The translations under genes were made by a program, and so were the position numbers. From Streptomyces coeruleorubidus (GTDB lineage Bacteria > Actinomycetota > Actinomycetes > Streptomycetales > Streptomycetaceae): DNA of 64,000 nucleotides. Positions 8,621-17,776 of the stretch are shown here, one piece after another; the first letter of the stretch is position 1, and each line of letters begins with the position of its first letter. Below the pieces are notes generated by a model, which was not told the origin of the DNA, ran no database searches, and saw only the letters and a program-made list of their open reading frames with translations. Where the stretch lies: assembly GCF_028885415.1 (NCBI RefSeq), contig NZ_CP118527.1, positions 7,812,001-7,876,000 on the forward strand. The letters are read 5' to 3'.

Positions 8621-11020
8621 ATGTCTTCCCCCAACGGAACGCCCACCAAGATCACCCAGGGCTCGCACACCAAGGGCGGCATCGGCGAGTCCACGCTCCG
8701 CCCGGACGGCACCCTCAAGGTCACCGGCGAGTTCGCGTACTCGTCCGACATGTGGCACGAGGACATGCTGTGGGGGCAGATCCTCCGGTCGACCGTCGCG
8801 CACGCCGAGATCGTGTCCATCGACACCAGCGAGGCCCTGGCCACGCCGGGCGTCTACGCCGTGCTGACGTACGACGACCTGCCGACCGACGTGAAGAACT
8901 ACGGGCTGGAGATCCAGGACACCCCGGTCCTCGCCCACGGCAAGGTCCGCCACCACGGCGAGCCGGTCGCGATCGTCGCCGCCGACCACCCGGAGACCGC
9001 GCGCCGCGCCGCCGCCAAGATCAAGGTGGACTACAGGGAACTGCCCGTCATCACCGACGAGGCCTCCGCGACCGCTCCCGACGCGATCCTCGTCCACGAG
9101 AACCGCGACGACCACCACGCCGGGCACGTCCCGCACCCGAACATCGTCCACCGCCAGCCGATCGTCCGCGGTGACGTGGAGGCGGCCCGCGAGCGGGCGG
9201 ACGTCATCGTCGAGGGCGAGTACACCTTCGGCATGCAGGACCAGGCCTTCCTCGGCCCCGAGTCCGGCCTCGCCGTGCCGGAGGAGGACGGCGGCGTCCA
9301 CCTCTACATCGCCACCCAGTGGCTGCACAGCGACCTGCGCCAGATCGCGCCCGTGCTCGGCCTGCCCGAGGACAAGGTGCGGATGACGCTGTCCGGCGTC
9401 GGCGGCGCGTTCGGCGGCCGCGAGGACCTGTCGATGCAGATCCACGCCTGCCTGCTGGCGCTGCGCACGGGCAAGCCGGTCAAGATCGTCTACAACCGGT
9501 TCGAGTCCTTCTTCGGGCACGTCCACCGCCACCCGGCGAAGCTCTATTACGAGCACGGGGCCACCAAGGACGGCAAGCTCACGCACATGAAGTGCCGGAT
9601 CGTCCTGGACGGCGGCGCCTACGCCTCCGCCTCCCCGGCCGTCGTCGGCAACGCCTCCTCCCTGTCGGTGGGCCCGTACGTGATCGACGACGTGGACATC
9701 GAGGCCATCGCCCTCTACACCAACAACCCGCCCTGCGGCGCCATGCGCGGCTTCGGCGCGGTTCAGGCGTGCTTCGCCTACGAGGCGCAGATGGACAAGC
9801 TGGCGAAGAGGCTCGGCATGGACCCGGTGGAGTTCCGGCAGCTCAACGCCATGGAGCAGGGCACGATCATGCCGACCGGGCAGTCGGTCGACTCGCCGGC
9901 CCCGGTCGCCGAACTCCTGCGCCGCGTCAAGGCGATGCCGATGCCGCCGGAGCGCCAATGGGAGTCCAGCGAGGGCGCCGACGTGCGGCAACTGCCGGGC
10001 GGCCTGTCCAACACCACGCACGGCGAAGGCGTCGTACGCGGTGTCGGCTACGCGGTCGGCATCAAGAACGTGGGCTTCTCCGAGGGGTTCGACGACTACT
10101 CGACCGCGAAGGTCCGGATGGAGGTCGTGGGCGGCGAGCCCGTCGTCACCGTCCACACGGCCATGGCCGAGGTCGGGCAGGGCGGTGTCACGGTCCACGC
10201 GCAGATCGCCCGCACCGAACTGGGCGTCACGCAGGTGACCATCAACCCCGCCGACACCCGGGTGGGCAGCGCCGGTTCGACGTCGGCCTCCCGGCAGACG
10301 TACGTCACCGGCGGCGCCGTGAAGAACGCCTGTGAGCTGGTCCGCGAGAAGGTGCTGGAGACCGGCCGCCGCAAGTTCGGGTCGTACCACCCGGCCTGGG
10401 CCACGGCCGAACTGCTGCTGGAAGGCGGCAAGGTCGTCACCGACGGCGGTGAGGTGCTGGCCGACCTGGTGGACGTCCTCGGCGAGGACGCCGTCGAGGT
10501 CGAGGAGGAGTGGCGGCACCGGCCGACCGAGCCCTTCGACCTGCGCACCGGCCAGGGCAACGGGCACGTGCAGTACTCCTTCGCCGCGCACCGCGCCGTC
10601 GTCGAGGTCGACACCGAGCTCGGCCTGGTGAAGGTCATCGAGCTGGCCTGCGCCCAGGACGTCGGCAAGGCGCTCAACCCGCTGTCCGTGCTCGGCCAGA
10701 TCCAGGGCGGCACGACACAGGGCCTGGGCGTGGCGGTCATGGAGGAGATAATCGTCGACCCGAAGACGGCGAAGGTGAAGAACCCCTCCTTCACGGACTA
10801 CCTGATCCCGACCATCCTCGACACGCCGACCATCCCGGTCGACGTCCTCGAACTCGCCGACGAGTACGCCCCGTACGGGCTGCGCGGCGTCGGCGAGGCC
10901 CCCACCCTGTCGTCGACCCCGGCGGTCCTCGCGGCCATCCGGAACGCGACCGGGCTCGAGCTGAACCGGACTCCGGTACGGCCCGAGCACCTGACGGGTA
11001 CGTCACTCTCCGAGGCCTGA
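8621..11020 (+). CDS. xdhA: Xanthine dehydrogenase molybdopterin-binding subunit
   Basis: 799 aa catalytic subunit. The N-terminal aldehyde oxidase / xanthine dehydrogenase hammerhead domain (GIGESTLRPDGTLKVTGEFAY) is followed by the molybdopterin-binding region with GGAFGGRED (about residue 265), CGAMRGFGAVQACFAYE (about 370) and AEVGQGGVTVHAQIAR (about 515). The active-site glutamate is in LRGVGEAPTLSS near residue 760. The start is two bases after the previous stop. Cofactor is probably inserted with help of the XdhC protein encoded at 12637. Downstream hairpin 11034-11058 closes the three-gene unit. Confidence 0.94.
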   Translation: MSSPNGTPTKITQGSHTKGGIGESTLRPDGTLKVTGEFAYSSDMWHEDMLWGQILRSTVAHAEIVSIDTSEALATPGVYAVLTYDDLPTDVKNYGLEIQDTPVLAHGKVRHHGEPVAIVAADHPETARRAAAKIKVDYRELPVITDEASATAPDAILVHENRDDHHAGHVPHPNIVHRQPIVRGDVEAARERADVIVEGEYTFGMQDQAFLGPESGLAVPEEDGGVHLYIATQWLHSDLRQIAPVLGLPEDKVRMTLSGVGGAFGGREDLSMQIHACLLALRTGKPVKIVYNRFESFFGHVHRHPAKLYYEHGATKDGKLTHMKCRIVLDGGAYASASPAVVGNASSLSVGPYVIDDVDIEAIALYTNNPPCGAMRGFGAVQACFAYEAQMDKLAKRLGMDPVEFRQLNAMEQGTIMPTGQSVDSPAPVAELLRRVKAMPMPPERQWESSEGADVRQLPGGLSNTTHGEGVVRGVGYAVGIKNVGFSEGFDDYSTAKVRMEVVGGEPVVTVHTAMAEVGQGGVTVHAQIARTELGVTQVTINPADTRVGSAGSTSASRQTYVTGGAVKNACELVREKVLETGRRKFGSYHPAWATAELLLEGGKVVTDGGEVLADLVDVLGEDAVEVEEEWRHRPTEPFDLRTGQGNGHVQYSFAAHRAVVEVDTELGLVKVIELACAQDVGKALNPLSVLGQIQGGTTQGLGVAVMEEIIVDPKTAKVKNPSFTDYLIPTILDTPTIPVDVLELADEYAPYGLRGVGEAPTLSSTPAVLAAIRNATGLELNRTPVRPEHLTGTSLSEA

Positions 11021-11033
11021 GCAGGAGAGTTCC

Positions 11034-11058
11034 GTCCGGGGGACCACGTCCCCCGGAC
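11034..11058 (+). terminator. Hairpin after the xdh structural genes
   Basis: Perfect 11-bp stem GTCCGGGGGAC / GTCCCCCGGAC with a 3-nt CAC loop, starting 13 bases after the xdhA stop. It may end or attenuate the transcript before the permease gene at 11132. Confidence 0.75.
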
Positions 11059-11131
11059 CCCCTTCGTTCGTCTCGGGCCGTCCCCCGGGTCGTGCATCCC
11101 AACCCCCTATGAAACTTGGGAGTAGGCCCAC

Positions 11132-12589
11132 ATGACCCAGCAGTCACTGGAGCCGAGGACCACAGCCGAAGACGCGGGCGAAGGCACCCGCGTCCCGGCC
11201 GGACGGTCCTGGCTCGACCGGTACTTCCACATATCCCACAGAGGGTCCACGGTCGCGCGCGAAGTGCGCGGCGGCGTCACCACCTTCATGGCGATGGCGT
11301 ACATCCTCCTGCTCAACCCGCTGATCCTGTCCGGCAAGGACGCGGCGGGGAACACCCTCGCGCAGCAGGGCCTGATCACCGCGACCGCGTTCGCGGCGGC
11401 CCTCACCACCCTGCTGATGGGTCTCGTCGGCAAGGTGCCGCTCGCCCTCGCCGCCGGTCTCTCCGTCTCCGGAGTCCTCGCCTCCCAGGTCGCGCCCGAG
11501 ATGACCTGGCCGCAGGCGATGGGCATGTGCGTGATGTACGGCGTGGTCATCATGCTGCTGGTCGTCACCGGCCTGCGCGAGATGATCATGAACGCGATTC
11601 CGCTCGCGCTCAAGCACGGCATCACCATGGGCATCGGCCTGTTCATCGCCCTCATCGGCTTCTACAAGTCCGGCTTCGTGCACCAGGGCGAGGCCACCCC
11701 CCTCGCGCTCGGCCCGGCGGGCGAACTGGCCGGCTGGCCGGTGCTGCTCTTCGCCGGCACCCTGCTGCTGATCTTCATGCTCCAGGCCCGGAACATCCCG
11801 GGCGCCATCCTCATCGGCATCGTCAGCGGCACGGTCGTCGCCGCGATCCTGAACGCCGCCGGCGTCATCGACCCCAAGCAGTGGGCGGCCGGCGCCCCCG
11901 AGCTGCACGGCGGCGCGGTGTCCATGCCCGACTTCTCGCTCTTCGGGGACGTGGAGTTCGGCGGCTGGGGCGAGGTCGGCGCGATGACCGTCGGCATGAT
12001 CGTCTTCACGCTGGTGCTGGCCGGGTTCTTCGACGCGATGGCGACCATCATCGGCGTCGGCACCGAGGCCGAGCTCGCCGACGACAAGGGCCGGATGCCG
12101 GGCCTGTCCAAGGCGCTGTTCATCGACGGCGCCGGCGGCGCGATCGGCGGTGTGTCCGGCGGCTCCGGCCAGACGGTGTTCATCGAGTCGGCCACGGGCG
12201 TCGGCGAGGGCGCGCGCACCGGCCTGGCCTCCGTGGTCACGGGTCTGTTCTTCGCGGCCTGCCTGTTCTTCACGCCGCTCACGGCGATCGTGCCGCAGGA
12301 GGTCGCGTCCGCCGCCCTCGTCGTCATCGGCGCGATGATGCTGATGAACGCCCGGCACGTGGACTGGGCCGACCGGGCCACCGCCGTCCCGGTGTTCCTG
12401 ACGGTCGTCCTGATGCCGTTCACGTACACCATCACCACCGGTGTCGCCGCGGGCGTCATCTCCTACGTCGCCATCAAGACCGCCCAGGGCAAGGTGCGTG
12501 AGATCGGCGCCTTCATGTGGATCCTGACGGCGGTGTTCCTCGTCTACTTCGCCCTCAACCCGATCGAGAGCTGGCTGGGCGTCCACTGA
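11132..12589 (+). CDS. NCS2-family purine permease (AzgA/PbuG-like)
   Basis: 485 aa integral membrane protein with about 12-14 hydrophobic segments. The early motif GGVTTFMAMAYILLLNPLIL and the later GGSGQTVFIESATGVGEGARTGLASVV (split) are typical of the AzgA branch, which imports hypoxanthine, guanine or adenine by proton symport. The Glu in the FIES motif is the conserved substrate/proton residue region. Position between xanthine dehydrogenase subunits and the XdhC factor supports uptake of purines for oxidation. The ATG at 11132 follows a GAAACTTGGGAG stretch. Confidence 0.9.
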   Translation: MTQQSLEPRTTAEDAGEGTRVPAGRSWLDRYFHISHRGSTVAREVRGGVTTFMAMAYILLLNPLILSGKDAAGNTLAQQGLITATAFAAALTTLLMGLVGKVPLALAAGLSVSGVLASQVAPEMTWPQAMGMCVMYGVVIMLLVVTGLREMIMNAIPLALKHGITMGIGLFIALIGFYKSGFVHQGEATPLALGPAGELAGWPVLLFAGTLLLIFMLQARNIPGAILIGIVSGTVVAAILNAAGVIDPKQWAAGAPELHGGAVSMPDFSLFGDVEFGGWGEVGAMTVGMIVFTLVLAGFFDAMATIIGVGTEAELADDKGRMPGLSKALFIDGAGGAIGGVSGGSGQTVFIESATGVGEGARTGLASVVTGLFFAACLFFTPLTAIVPQEVASAALVVIGAMMLMNARHVDWADRATAVPVFLTVVLMPFTYTITTGVAAGVISYVAIKTAQGKVREIGAFMWILTAVFLVYFALNPIESWLGVH

Positions 12590-12636
12590 CGCCCGTCGCA
12601 GCCTTGTCGCTCGCAGCCTTAAGGAGACCGAGACAG

Positions 12637-13788
12637 ATGCTGGACATCGCCGAGGAGCTGAACCGGTGGGTCGAGCAGGGCCGTGACTTCGCCGTGGCCA
12701 CCGTGGTGGCCGTCGGCGGCAGCGCGCCCCGCCGGCCGGGCGCCGCGCTCGCGGTGGACGCCGACGGCACGGCGATCGGCTCGGTCTCCGGGGGCTGCGT
12801 GGAGGGCGCGGTCTACGAGCTGTGCGAGCAGGCGCTGCGGGACGGCGAGACCGTCCAGGAGCGCTTCGGATACAGCGACGACGACGCCTTCGCCGTGGGC
12901 CTGACCTGCGGCGGTGTCATCGACATCCTGGTCACCCCGGTACGGGCCGGCGATCCGGTCCGCCCGGTGGTCGCGGCCGCGCTCACCGCCGCCGCGTCCG
13001 GGGAGGCGGCGGCGGTGGCGCGGATCGTGTCGGGCCCGCGCGAACTGACGGGCCGGGCCCTGCTGGTCCGCCCCGACGGCTCCTACGACGGCGGCTTCGG
13101 CGCCCATCCCAAACTGGACCGCACGGTCGCCGCCGAGGCGGGCGCGCTTCTGGACGCCGGCCGCACCGCCACCCTGGACATAGGAGAGCAGGGCTCACGC
13201 TGCGGAGCACCGCTCACGGTCCTGGTCGAGTCCTCGGTCCCGGCGCCCCGCATGATCGTGTTCGGCGCGATCGACTTCGCCTCCGCCCTGGTCCGTGTCG
13301 GCAAGTTCCTCGGCTACCACGTCACCGTGTGCGACGCGCGCCCCGTCTTCGCGACCCGGGCGCGCTTCCCGGAGGCCGACGAGATCGTCGTCGACTGGCC
13401 CCACCGCTACCTGGAGCGCACGGACGTCGACGCCCGCACGGTCCTGTGCGTCCTGACCCACGACGCCAAGTTCGACGTGCCCCTGCTGAAACTGGCGCTG
13501 CGGCTGCCGGTGGCGTACGTCGGTGCGATGGGCTCCCGGCGCACTCATCTGGACCGCAACGCCCGCCTGCGCGAAGTCGGCGTGACGGAGCTGGAGTTGA
13601 GCCGACTGCACTCGCCGATCGGCCTGGACCTCGGGGCCCGTACGCCCGAGGAGACGGCCCTGTCGATCGCCTCGGAGATCGTCGCCGTCAGGCGCGGCGG
13701 CAGCGGGGTCTCGCTGACCGGGGCCCATACGCCGATCCACCACGAGCCGGAGTCGAAGGCGGTGGGGCGGATCGGGTCGGTGGCCTGA
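12637..13788 (+). CDS. xdhC: XdhC-family molybdenum cofactor maturation factor
   Basis: 383 aa. The N-terminal XdhC/CoxI domain (VVAVGGSAPRRPGAALAVDADG ... GSVSGGCVEGAVYELC, each in pieces) binds molybdenum cofactor, and the C-terminal Rossmann domain starts around IVFGAIDFASALVRVGKFLGYHVTV. XdhC proteins receive cofactor, promote its sulfuration and insert it into xanthine dehydrogenase. AAGGAG lies at 12621-12626, ten bases before ATG 12637. Its place behind the permease, 47 bases after it, fits one purine unit. It converges on an O-methyltransferase gene with only seven bases between stops. Confidence 0.9.
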   Translation: MLDIAEELNRWVEQGRDFAVATVVAVGGSAPRRPGAALAVDADGTAIGSVSGGCVEGAVYELCEQALRDGETVQERFGYSDDDAFAVGLTCGGVIDILVTPVRAGDPVRPVVAAALTAAASGEAAAVARIVSGPRELTGRALLVRPDGSYDGGFGAHPKLDRTVAAEAGALLDAGRTATLDIGEQGSRCGAPLTVLVESSVPAPRMIVFGAIDFASALVRVGKFLGYHVTVCDARPVFATRARFPEADEIVVDWPHRYLERTDVDARTVLCVLTHDAKFDVPLLKLALRLPVAYVGAMGSRRTHLDRNARLREVGVTELELSRLHSPIGLDLGARTPEETALSIASEIVAVRRGGSGVSLTGAHTPIHHEPESKAVGRIGSVA

Positions 13789-13795
13789 GGCACTG

Positions 13796-14848
13796 TCAGG
13801 CCGAGCGTGCCGCCGCCTCCAGGAGCGAGAACGGTTCCGCCTCCGGAAGCGGGGTGACGGAGACGAGGGACAGGCCGGCGGCCTCGCACAGCTCCTCGAA
13901 GTCCTCGCGGGTGCGCTCCCTGCCGCCCACGTTCACCAGCATGTTGAGGTCACTGAGATACGTGCTCCCGTCGCCGTCGGCCCCGACGACCTCGGGCAGC
14001 ACCGGTTCCAGGATCAGGACCCGTCCGCCGGGCGGCAGCACCGTGCGGCAGTGGCGCAGGATCGTGACCGCCCGGTCGTCCGGCCAGTCGTGCAGGATGC
14101 TCTTCATCAGGTACAGGTCCGAGCCCTCGGGCACCGACCGGAAGAAGTCCCCGGCGACCAGGGAGCAGCGTTCCGTGAGCCCGTGCCGCCGCAGGTTCTC
14201 CGGCGCCTGGGCGAGCCCCTCGCTCGTGTCGTGGACGACACCTGTGAGGCCGGGGAACGCGGCGAGCACGCCGGCCAGGAGCGTGCCGTCTCCGCCGCCG
14301 ACGTCCGTGACCGTGCCGAACCGGCCGAAGTCGAAGGCGTGCGGCAGGGCGGCGGCGGTCTCCGCGGTGGCCTGGCTCATCGCCGCGTTGAACTCCGCGG
14401 ACAGCTCGGGCTGCCGGGCGAGGTGGCTGAAGAAGTCCGTGCCGAAGACGGTGTCGAACGCGACGTCGCCGGTGCGGACGCTGTCGTCCAGGTGCTCCCA
14501 GGCGCGGATGATCGCCGGCTCGGTGAACATCCGCACGAAGGAGGTGAGCGAGTCGGGGCGGCCCGGGTCGAGGAGTAAACCCGCGGGGGCCACCGCGAAG
14601 GTGCCGAAGCTGTGTTCCCTCAGCAGGCCGAGGCCGGCCAGGGCGCGCAGCAGCCGGGTCATGGGCTGGGGATCGGCTCCGGCGTCGGCGGCCACGTCGG
14701 CTGCCGGGCGGGGCGTGTCGCCGATCAGCTCGACGATCCTCAGCCGGACGGCCGCGCGCACGGTCTGCGCGGCCATGCCGCCGAAGACGAGCCGCACGAG
14801 CAGGTCACGGTCGGTCATGTCCGGTGCCGGGGCATGGGTGTTCGCCAC
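13796..14848 (-). CDS. SAM-dependent O-methyltransferase (CrtF/COMT type)
   Basis: 350 aa from GTG 14848, which is preceded by AGGAGGGG; an internal ATG at 14818 would cut into the fold. The N-terminal dimerisation winged helix (LRIVELIGDTPRPAADVAADAGADPQPMTRLLRALA in part) precedes the Methyltransf_2 catalytic domain with SAM motif TVTDVGGGDGTLL (residues 179-191) and the catalytic-base motif LHDWPDD with His253. Such enzymes methylate phenolic or polyketide hydroxyls in secondary metabolism. No biosynthetic genes are adjacent, so the substrate is unknown. The AraC gene 31 bases upstream on the same strand may be cotranscribed. Confidence 0.88.
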   Translation of the reverse strand: MANTHAPAPDMTDRDLLVRLVFGGMAAQTVRAAVRLRIVELIGDTPRPAADVAADAGADPQPMTRLLRALAGLGLLREHSFGTFAVAPAGLLLDPGRPDSLTSFVRMFTEPAIIRAWEHLDDSVRTGDVAFDTVFGTDFFSHLARQPELSAEFNAAMSQATAETAAALPHAFDFGRFGTVTDVGGGDGTLLAGVLAAFPGLTGVVHDTSEGLAQAPENLRRHGLTERCSLVAGDFFRSVPEGSDLYLMKSILHDWPDDRAVTILRHCRTVLPPGGRVLILEPVLPEVVGADGDGSTYLSDLNMLVNVGGRERTREDFEELCEAAGLSLVSVTPLPEAEPFSLLEAAARSA

Positions 14849-14879
14849 AGGTCTTCCCCTCCTACGTTGTTTCGTCCGG

Positions 14880-15686
14880 TCAGCCGGCGGAGTTCGCCCC
14901 GCCGGCCAGGGCGGTGGGCGTGCAGCCCGCGAACGCCAGTACGTCGCGATGGAGATGGGGCTGATCGACGTAGCCGCAAGCAAGTGCGACGTCGGCGGCG
15001 TTCGCGCCCGCGGTGAGTGCGCGGGCGGCGTGGTCGAAGCGGACCAGCATGGCGGCGCGTTTCGGGGTGAGGCCGATCTGCTCGCTGAACCGGGACCACA
15101 GCCGTTTGCGGCTCCAGCCGCAGGCGTCGGCCAGTTCACCGACCCGTACCCGGCCCCGACGGGCCACGATGGTGTCCCAGACGGCGGCGACCTCGGGCGC
15201 CATCGCCGGTGCCCGCGCGGCCCGTTCGGCGAGGAACCGGTCCACGAGCGTGAGGCGCTGCTCCCAGGTCGACGCCTCGGCCAGCCGTTCCCGCAAGCGC
15301 GACTCGGCCCGCCCCCAGAGGTCTTCGAGCCCCCTGACCGATCCGTCCAGCTCGCGCGGGGAGACGCCGAGCAGGGCATAGGCGGCCCGGGGCGACAGAC
15401 GCATCTCGACGCACTCGACACCCTCGGCGCGGATCCGGGCCGGGCCGGGCGACAGCGCGGCGGCGAAGCTCGGCAGGTCCTGGTGCCCGTGGGTACCTTC
15501 CACCGAGAACGGGCTCTCCCCGAGTCCGATCACGACGACCACCGCCGGCCGCGGCAGCACCCGCATGTCCAGCCCGGTTGCGGCCCGCTCACGGAACCCG
15601 GCCATCCGGACGCCGTCGAGCGACATGCCGTCGCGCGGCAGGACGACGTCCCAGCCGGGCTCGCTCTCCGCTTCGTAACTGCGCAT
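14880..15686 (-). CDS. AraC-family transcriptional regulator
   Basis: 268 aa. The C-terminal tandem helix-turn-helix is clear: the first around VRVGELADACGWSRKRLWSRF and the second around AADVALACGYVDQPHLHRDV (about residues 175-255). The N-terminal half is a cupin-like effector domain of unknown ligand. The closely following methyltransferase gene on the same strand is the best candidate target. Start ATG 15686 gives a normal family length. Confidence 0.88.
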   Translation of the reverse strand: MRSYEAESEPGWDVVLPRDGMSLDGVRMAGFRERAATGLDMRVLPRPAVVVVIGLGESPFSVEGTHGHQDLPSFAAALSPGPARIRAEGVECVEMRLSPRAAYALLGVSPRELDGSVRGLEDLWGRAESRLRERLAEASTWEQRLTLVDRFLAERAARAPAMAPEVAAVWDTIVARRGRVRVGELADACGWSRKRLWSRFSEQIGLTPKRAAMLVRFDHAARALTAGANAADVALACGYVDQPHLHRDVLAFAGCTPTALAGGANSAG

Positions 15687-15758
15687 GCCTCCACGGTGGC
15701 CGACTTCGCCGCTCCTGTCTTGGACGAAAGTTCCGTCCCGGGCGCGCGGAGAAGACGC

Positions 15759-16199
15759 CTACGGACGTCTGAGCAAACGGTTCAGCGCACGGCCGAACAC
15801 GTAGCGCGCCGAGGACCGCAGTACGCCGTCGAAGAGCGACGGCAGCAGCCGGATGCGGATCTCCTCCCGCCAGACCACCCGGGCACGACCCCCGGGCCCC
15901 GGCCGCACTTCCAGCTCCGCCCAGCCCAGCACCACCCGGCCCCGCTTCTCCAGGCGGCACATCCCCGGCGCCCCGTCCTGCGGCGGCTGCCACACCGTGA
16001 CCTCCATCGGGTCGTCGAAGGCCAGCGCCCCGACGCCCGAGCGGGCCACAACGACGGTCCCCGGGCCGGTGGGCGCGGGCGGGACCACCGAGACGCGCGT
16101 CAACGGCACGACCTCACCGTGCCGTTGCCACTGAGTGATCCGCCGCCACGCCTCGTCGAGGGGAAGCGGGGCCGTACGTTCGAGCAGGATGTTCACCAC
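15759..16199 (-). CDS. SRPBCC-family (START-like) protein
   Basis: About 146 aa with the pattern of polyketide cyclase/dehydrase-like helix-grip folds: an N-terminal strand MNILLERTAPLPLDEAW-type segment, alternating strands through the middle (VVPLTRVSVVPPAP, ARVVWREEIRIRLLP), and a long C-terminal helix SSARYVFGRALNRLL. Two adjacent GTG codons (16199, 16196) can start it. These proteins bind small hydrophobic ligands; the ligand is not predictable. A frameshifted TetR gene lies immediately upstream. Confidence 0.75.
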   Translation of the reverse strand: MVNILLERTAPLPLDEAWRRITQWQRHGEVVPLTRVSVVPPAPTGPGTVVVARSGVGALAFDDPMEVTVWQPPQDGAPGMCRLEKRGRVVLGWAELEVRPGPGGRARVVWREEIRIRLLPSLFDGVLRSSARYVFGRALNRLLRRP

Positions 16200-16222
16200 G
16201 GCACGATCGTAGAGAATCCCGG

Positions 16223-16827
16223 TCAGGAGCCCAGGAGTCGGTGCACGGCGCGGCGGGCGCGGGCGGCGGCGGACGGGTCGTGCCGGAGCTGCAGGAAATG
16301 GTTGAGGGCCAGCATGACGCCGACGAGTTCGTAGACCAGCTGGTCGGCGTCCGTGTCCGCCGACAGCTCTCCGGCCCCGACCGCACGCTGGACGTGCAGA
16401 CGCAGGTCGCGCTGCCACACAGAGCGCTCATGCCCGCGACGGCGTCCCGCACGGGGCCGGTGCGCCCGTCGAACTCCGCCGTCGCGGCGGTGAAGAAGCA
16501 ACCGCCGGGCAGCACGTCCCGCTCCAGGTACGACACCCACGCCTCGCACACCGAACGCAGGTGCGCCAGTCCGGGCGGCACCCCCCCCCGCACCCGCTGC
16601 GGGACTTCCCGGGCGATCAGCTCCGCCGCCGCGTCGACGACGGCGAGCTGGAGGATCTCCTTCGTACCGAAGTGACCGAGGACGCCGGCCTTGCTCATGC
16701 CCAGATCGGTGGCGAGCCGGCCGATGGTCAGGCCCTCCAGCCCTTCCACCGAGGCGAGCTCCAAGCTGCGGTCGACGATGCGCTGCCGCGTCCGGCGCGT
16801 CTCCAGGACCGAGTTCCGAGGGCTCAT
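16223..16827 (-). pseudogene. TetR-family regulator, frameshifted
   Basis: Starting at ATG 16827 the first 135 or so codons give a normal TetR N-terminus: RIVDRSLELASVEGLEGLTIGRL, then the recognition region DLGMSKAGVLGHFGTKEIL. The frame then breaks: the family C-terminal domain (WQRDLRLHVQRAVGAGELS ... ALNHFLQLRHDPSAAARARR, in pieces) continues in another frame down to a stop at 16223. The switch falls at a CACACA dinucleotide run, 16416-16421; removing one TG on the coding strand restores a continuous GMSALWQRDLR. Either a 2-bp slippage inactivated it or the read is wrong. The likely target is the adjacent SRPBCC gene. Confidence 0.75.
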
Positions 16828-17199
16828 GGGAGTCGATGACCCGCCCCGGGCAGCCACCCCGCCCCGCCCAGGCCCGCCGAGCCGCCACGGACGAGATCAT
16901 CCGGGCGATCGGCGACCTCTCGGGACAGGAACGCGCCCACGTGTACGCGCCGCCGGCGACCCGCACGTAGCCACTCGGGGCACCGGGATCGGCGCCGTCA
17001 CGGATCCGCCCGGGCGACCGATCCCGACTCCAGGGCCATCCACGCCCTCCCGTCACCGGAAGGGTGTGTTCGGTGAGGTCGCCGGGCGGGGCGAGGTGGG
17101 CGCCGCGTCAGCCACAGGGCGCCGCCGGGTCCTCCCTTCGACGCCCTCGCGCCCTCCCCGCGCGCGACTGCGGCCGCGACGCCCTTTCCCGGCGGCGGG
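16828..17199. other. Intergenic region with one possible gene remnant
   Basis: About 370 bases between the TetR pseudogene and the truncated deacetylase. The only coding-like stretch is on the plus strand at 16881-16970. The rest shows no motif, hairpin or frame that I can support. Confidence 0.5.
16881..16970 (+). pseudogene. Possible 3' remnant of a PlsC-like acyltransferase gene
   Basis: A 29-codon stretch ending in TAG reads TDEIIRAIGDLSGQERAHVY plus a short tail. The pattern resembles the last helix of 1-acyl-glycerol-3-phosphate acyltransferases, which often ends in AI-ELSGQEY-VYA in streptomycetes. The upstream sequence in this frame has no acyltransferase features. This is recognition from memory over few residues and may be coincidence. 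Confidence 0.25.
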
Positions 17200-17739
17200 T
17201 CACCGGTACACCTTCCCCGGCTCGGCCTCACCCGGTGCCAGCAACTGCGGCACCGTCACGAACACATACCCCCGTTCCTTGAGCGCGTCGATGATCCCCG
17301 GCACGGCCGGCACCGTGCCGTCGTAGATGTCGTGCAGAAGGTTGATCCCGTCCCGGGAGGCCTGGGCCAGGACGCGGCGGGTGATCAGGTCCGAGTCGGT
17401 CGTCTTGTAGTCCTTCGCCGTCACACTCCACAGCACCTCGGCGAGGCCCAGCTCGCGGCAGATCTCGTGGACGGTGTCGTCGGTGCGGCCCTGCGGCGGG
17501 CGCATCAGGGTCGGGCGCCGGCCGGTGAGGCGTTCTATCTCCTGGTTGGGGCGTTCCAGCTCCTCGCGTATCTCCTCGGGTCTCAGGCGGGTCAGGATCT
17601 TGTGGTCCCACGTGTGGCTGGCCACCTCATGGCCCTCGTCCGCCATCCGCCGCACCAGCTCCGGGTACTTCTCGATGTGCCGCTTGCCCAGGAGGAAGAA
17701 GGTCGCCGGGACCTGCTTCTCGTCGAGGGTGTCCCTTGG
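17200..17739 (-). pseudogene. Polysaccharide deacetylase, 5'-truncated
   Basis: The frame holds the NodB-domain sequence from LDEKQVPATFFLLGKRHIEK onward, with the metal-binding motif SHTWDH, the segment MRPPQGRTDD (family motif RPPYG), and a complete C-terminus LLHDIYDGT ... QLLAPGE. Family members begin with TFDDGP, whose Asp residues supply the catalytic base and a zinc ligand; here an in-frame TGA at 17740-17742 comes only a few codons before LDEK and everything upstream is unrelated. The catalytic Asp motif is therefore missing and the product should be inactive. If intact it would de-N-acetylate peptidoglycan or a surface glycan. The break point lies about 16 bases from a 19-bp palindrome. 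Confidence 0.8.
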
Positions 17740-17757
17740 TCAGAGAAGGCATGCCGA

Positions 17758-17776
17758 CTATACGCACTGTGTATAG
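17758..17776. promoter_or_regulatory. 19-bp near-palindrome, operator-like
   Basis: CTATACGCACTGTGTATAG has perfect 6-bp outer arms CTATAC / GTATAG and only three mismatched positions overall. Size and symmetry fit an operator for a dimeric GntR- or TetR-type repressor. It sits just outside the break in the deacetylase gene and 216 bases before the GT2 start. Confidence 0.45.

Noticed and set aside
11034..11058. Hairpin after xdhA as a possible riboswitch for the permease
   Set aside because: It is a simple perfect stem with a 3-nt loop and no additional conserved structure; a terminator explains it better.
12822..16334. 1170-codon plus-strand frame across xdhC, methyltransferase and AraC genes
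   Set aside because: It crosses several real genes on both strands, and no domain is recognisable.
16881..16970. Treating the PlsC-like tail as a confident pseudogene
   Set aside because: Only about 20 residues resemble the family, so it is listed at low confidence only.
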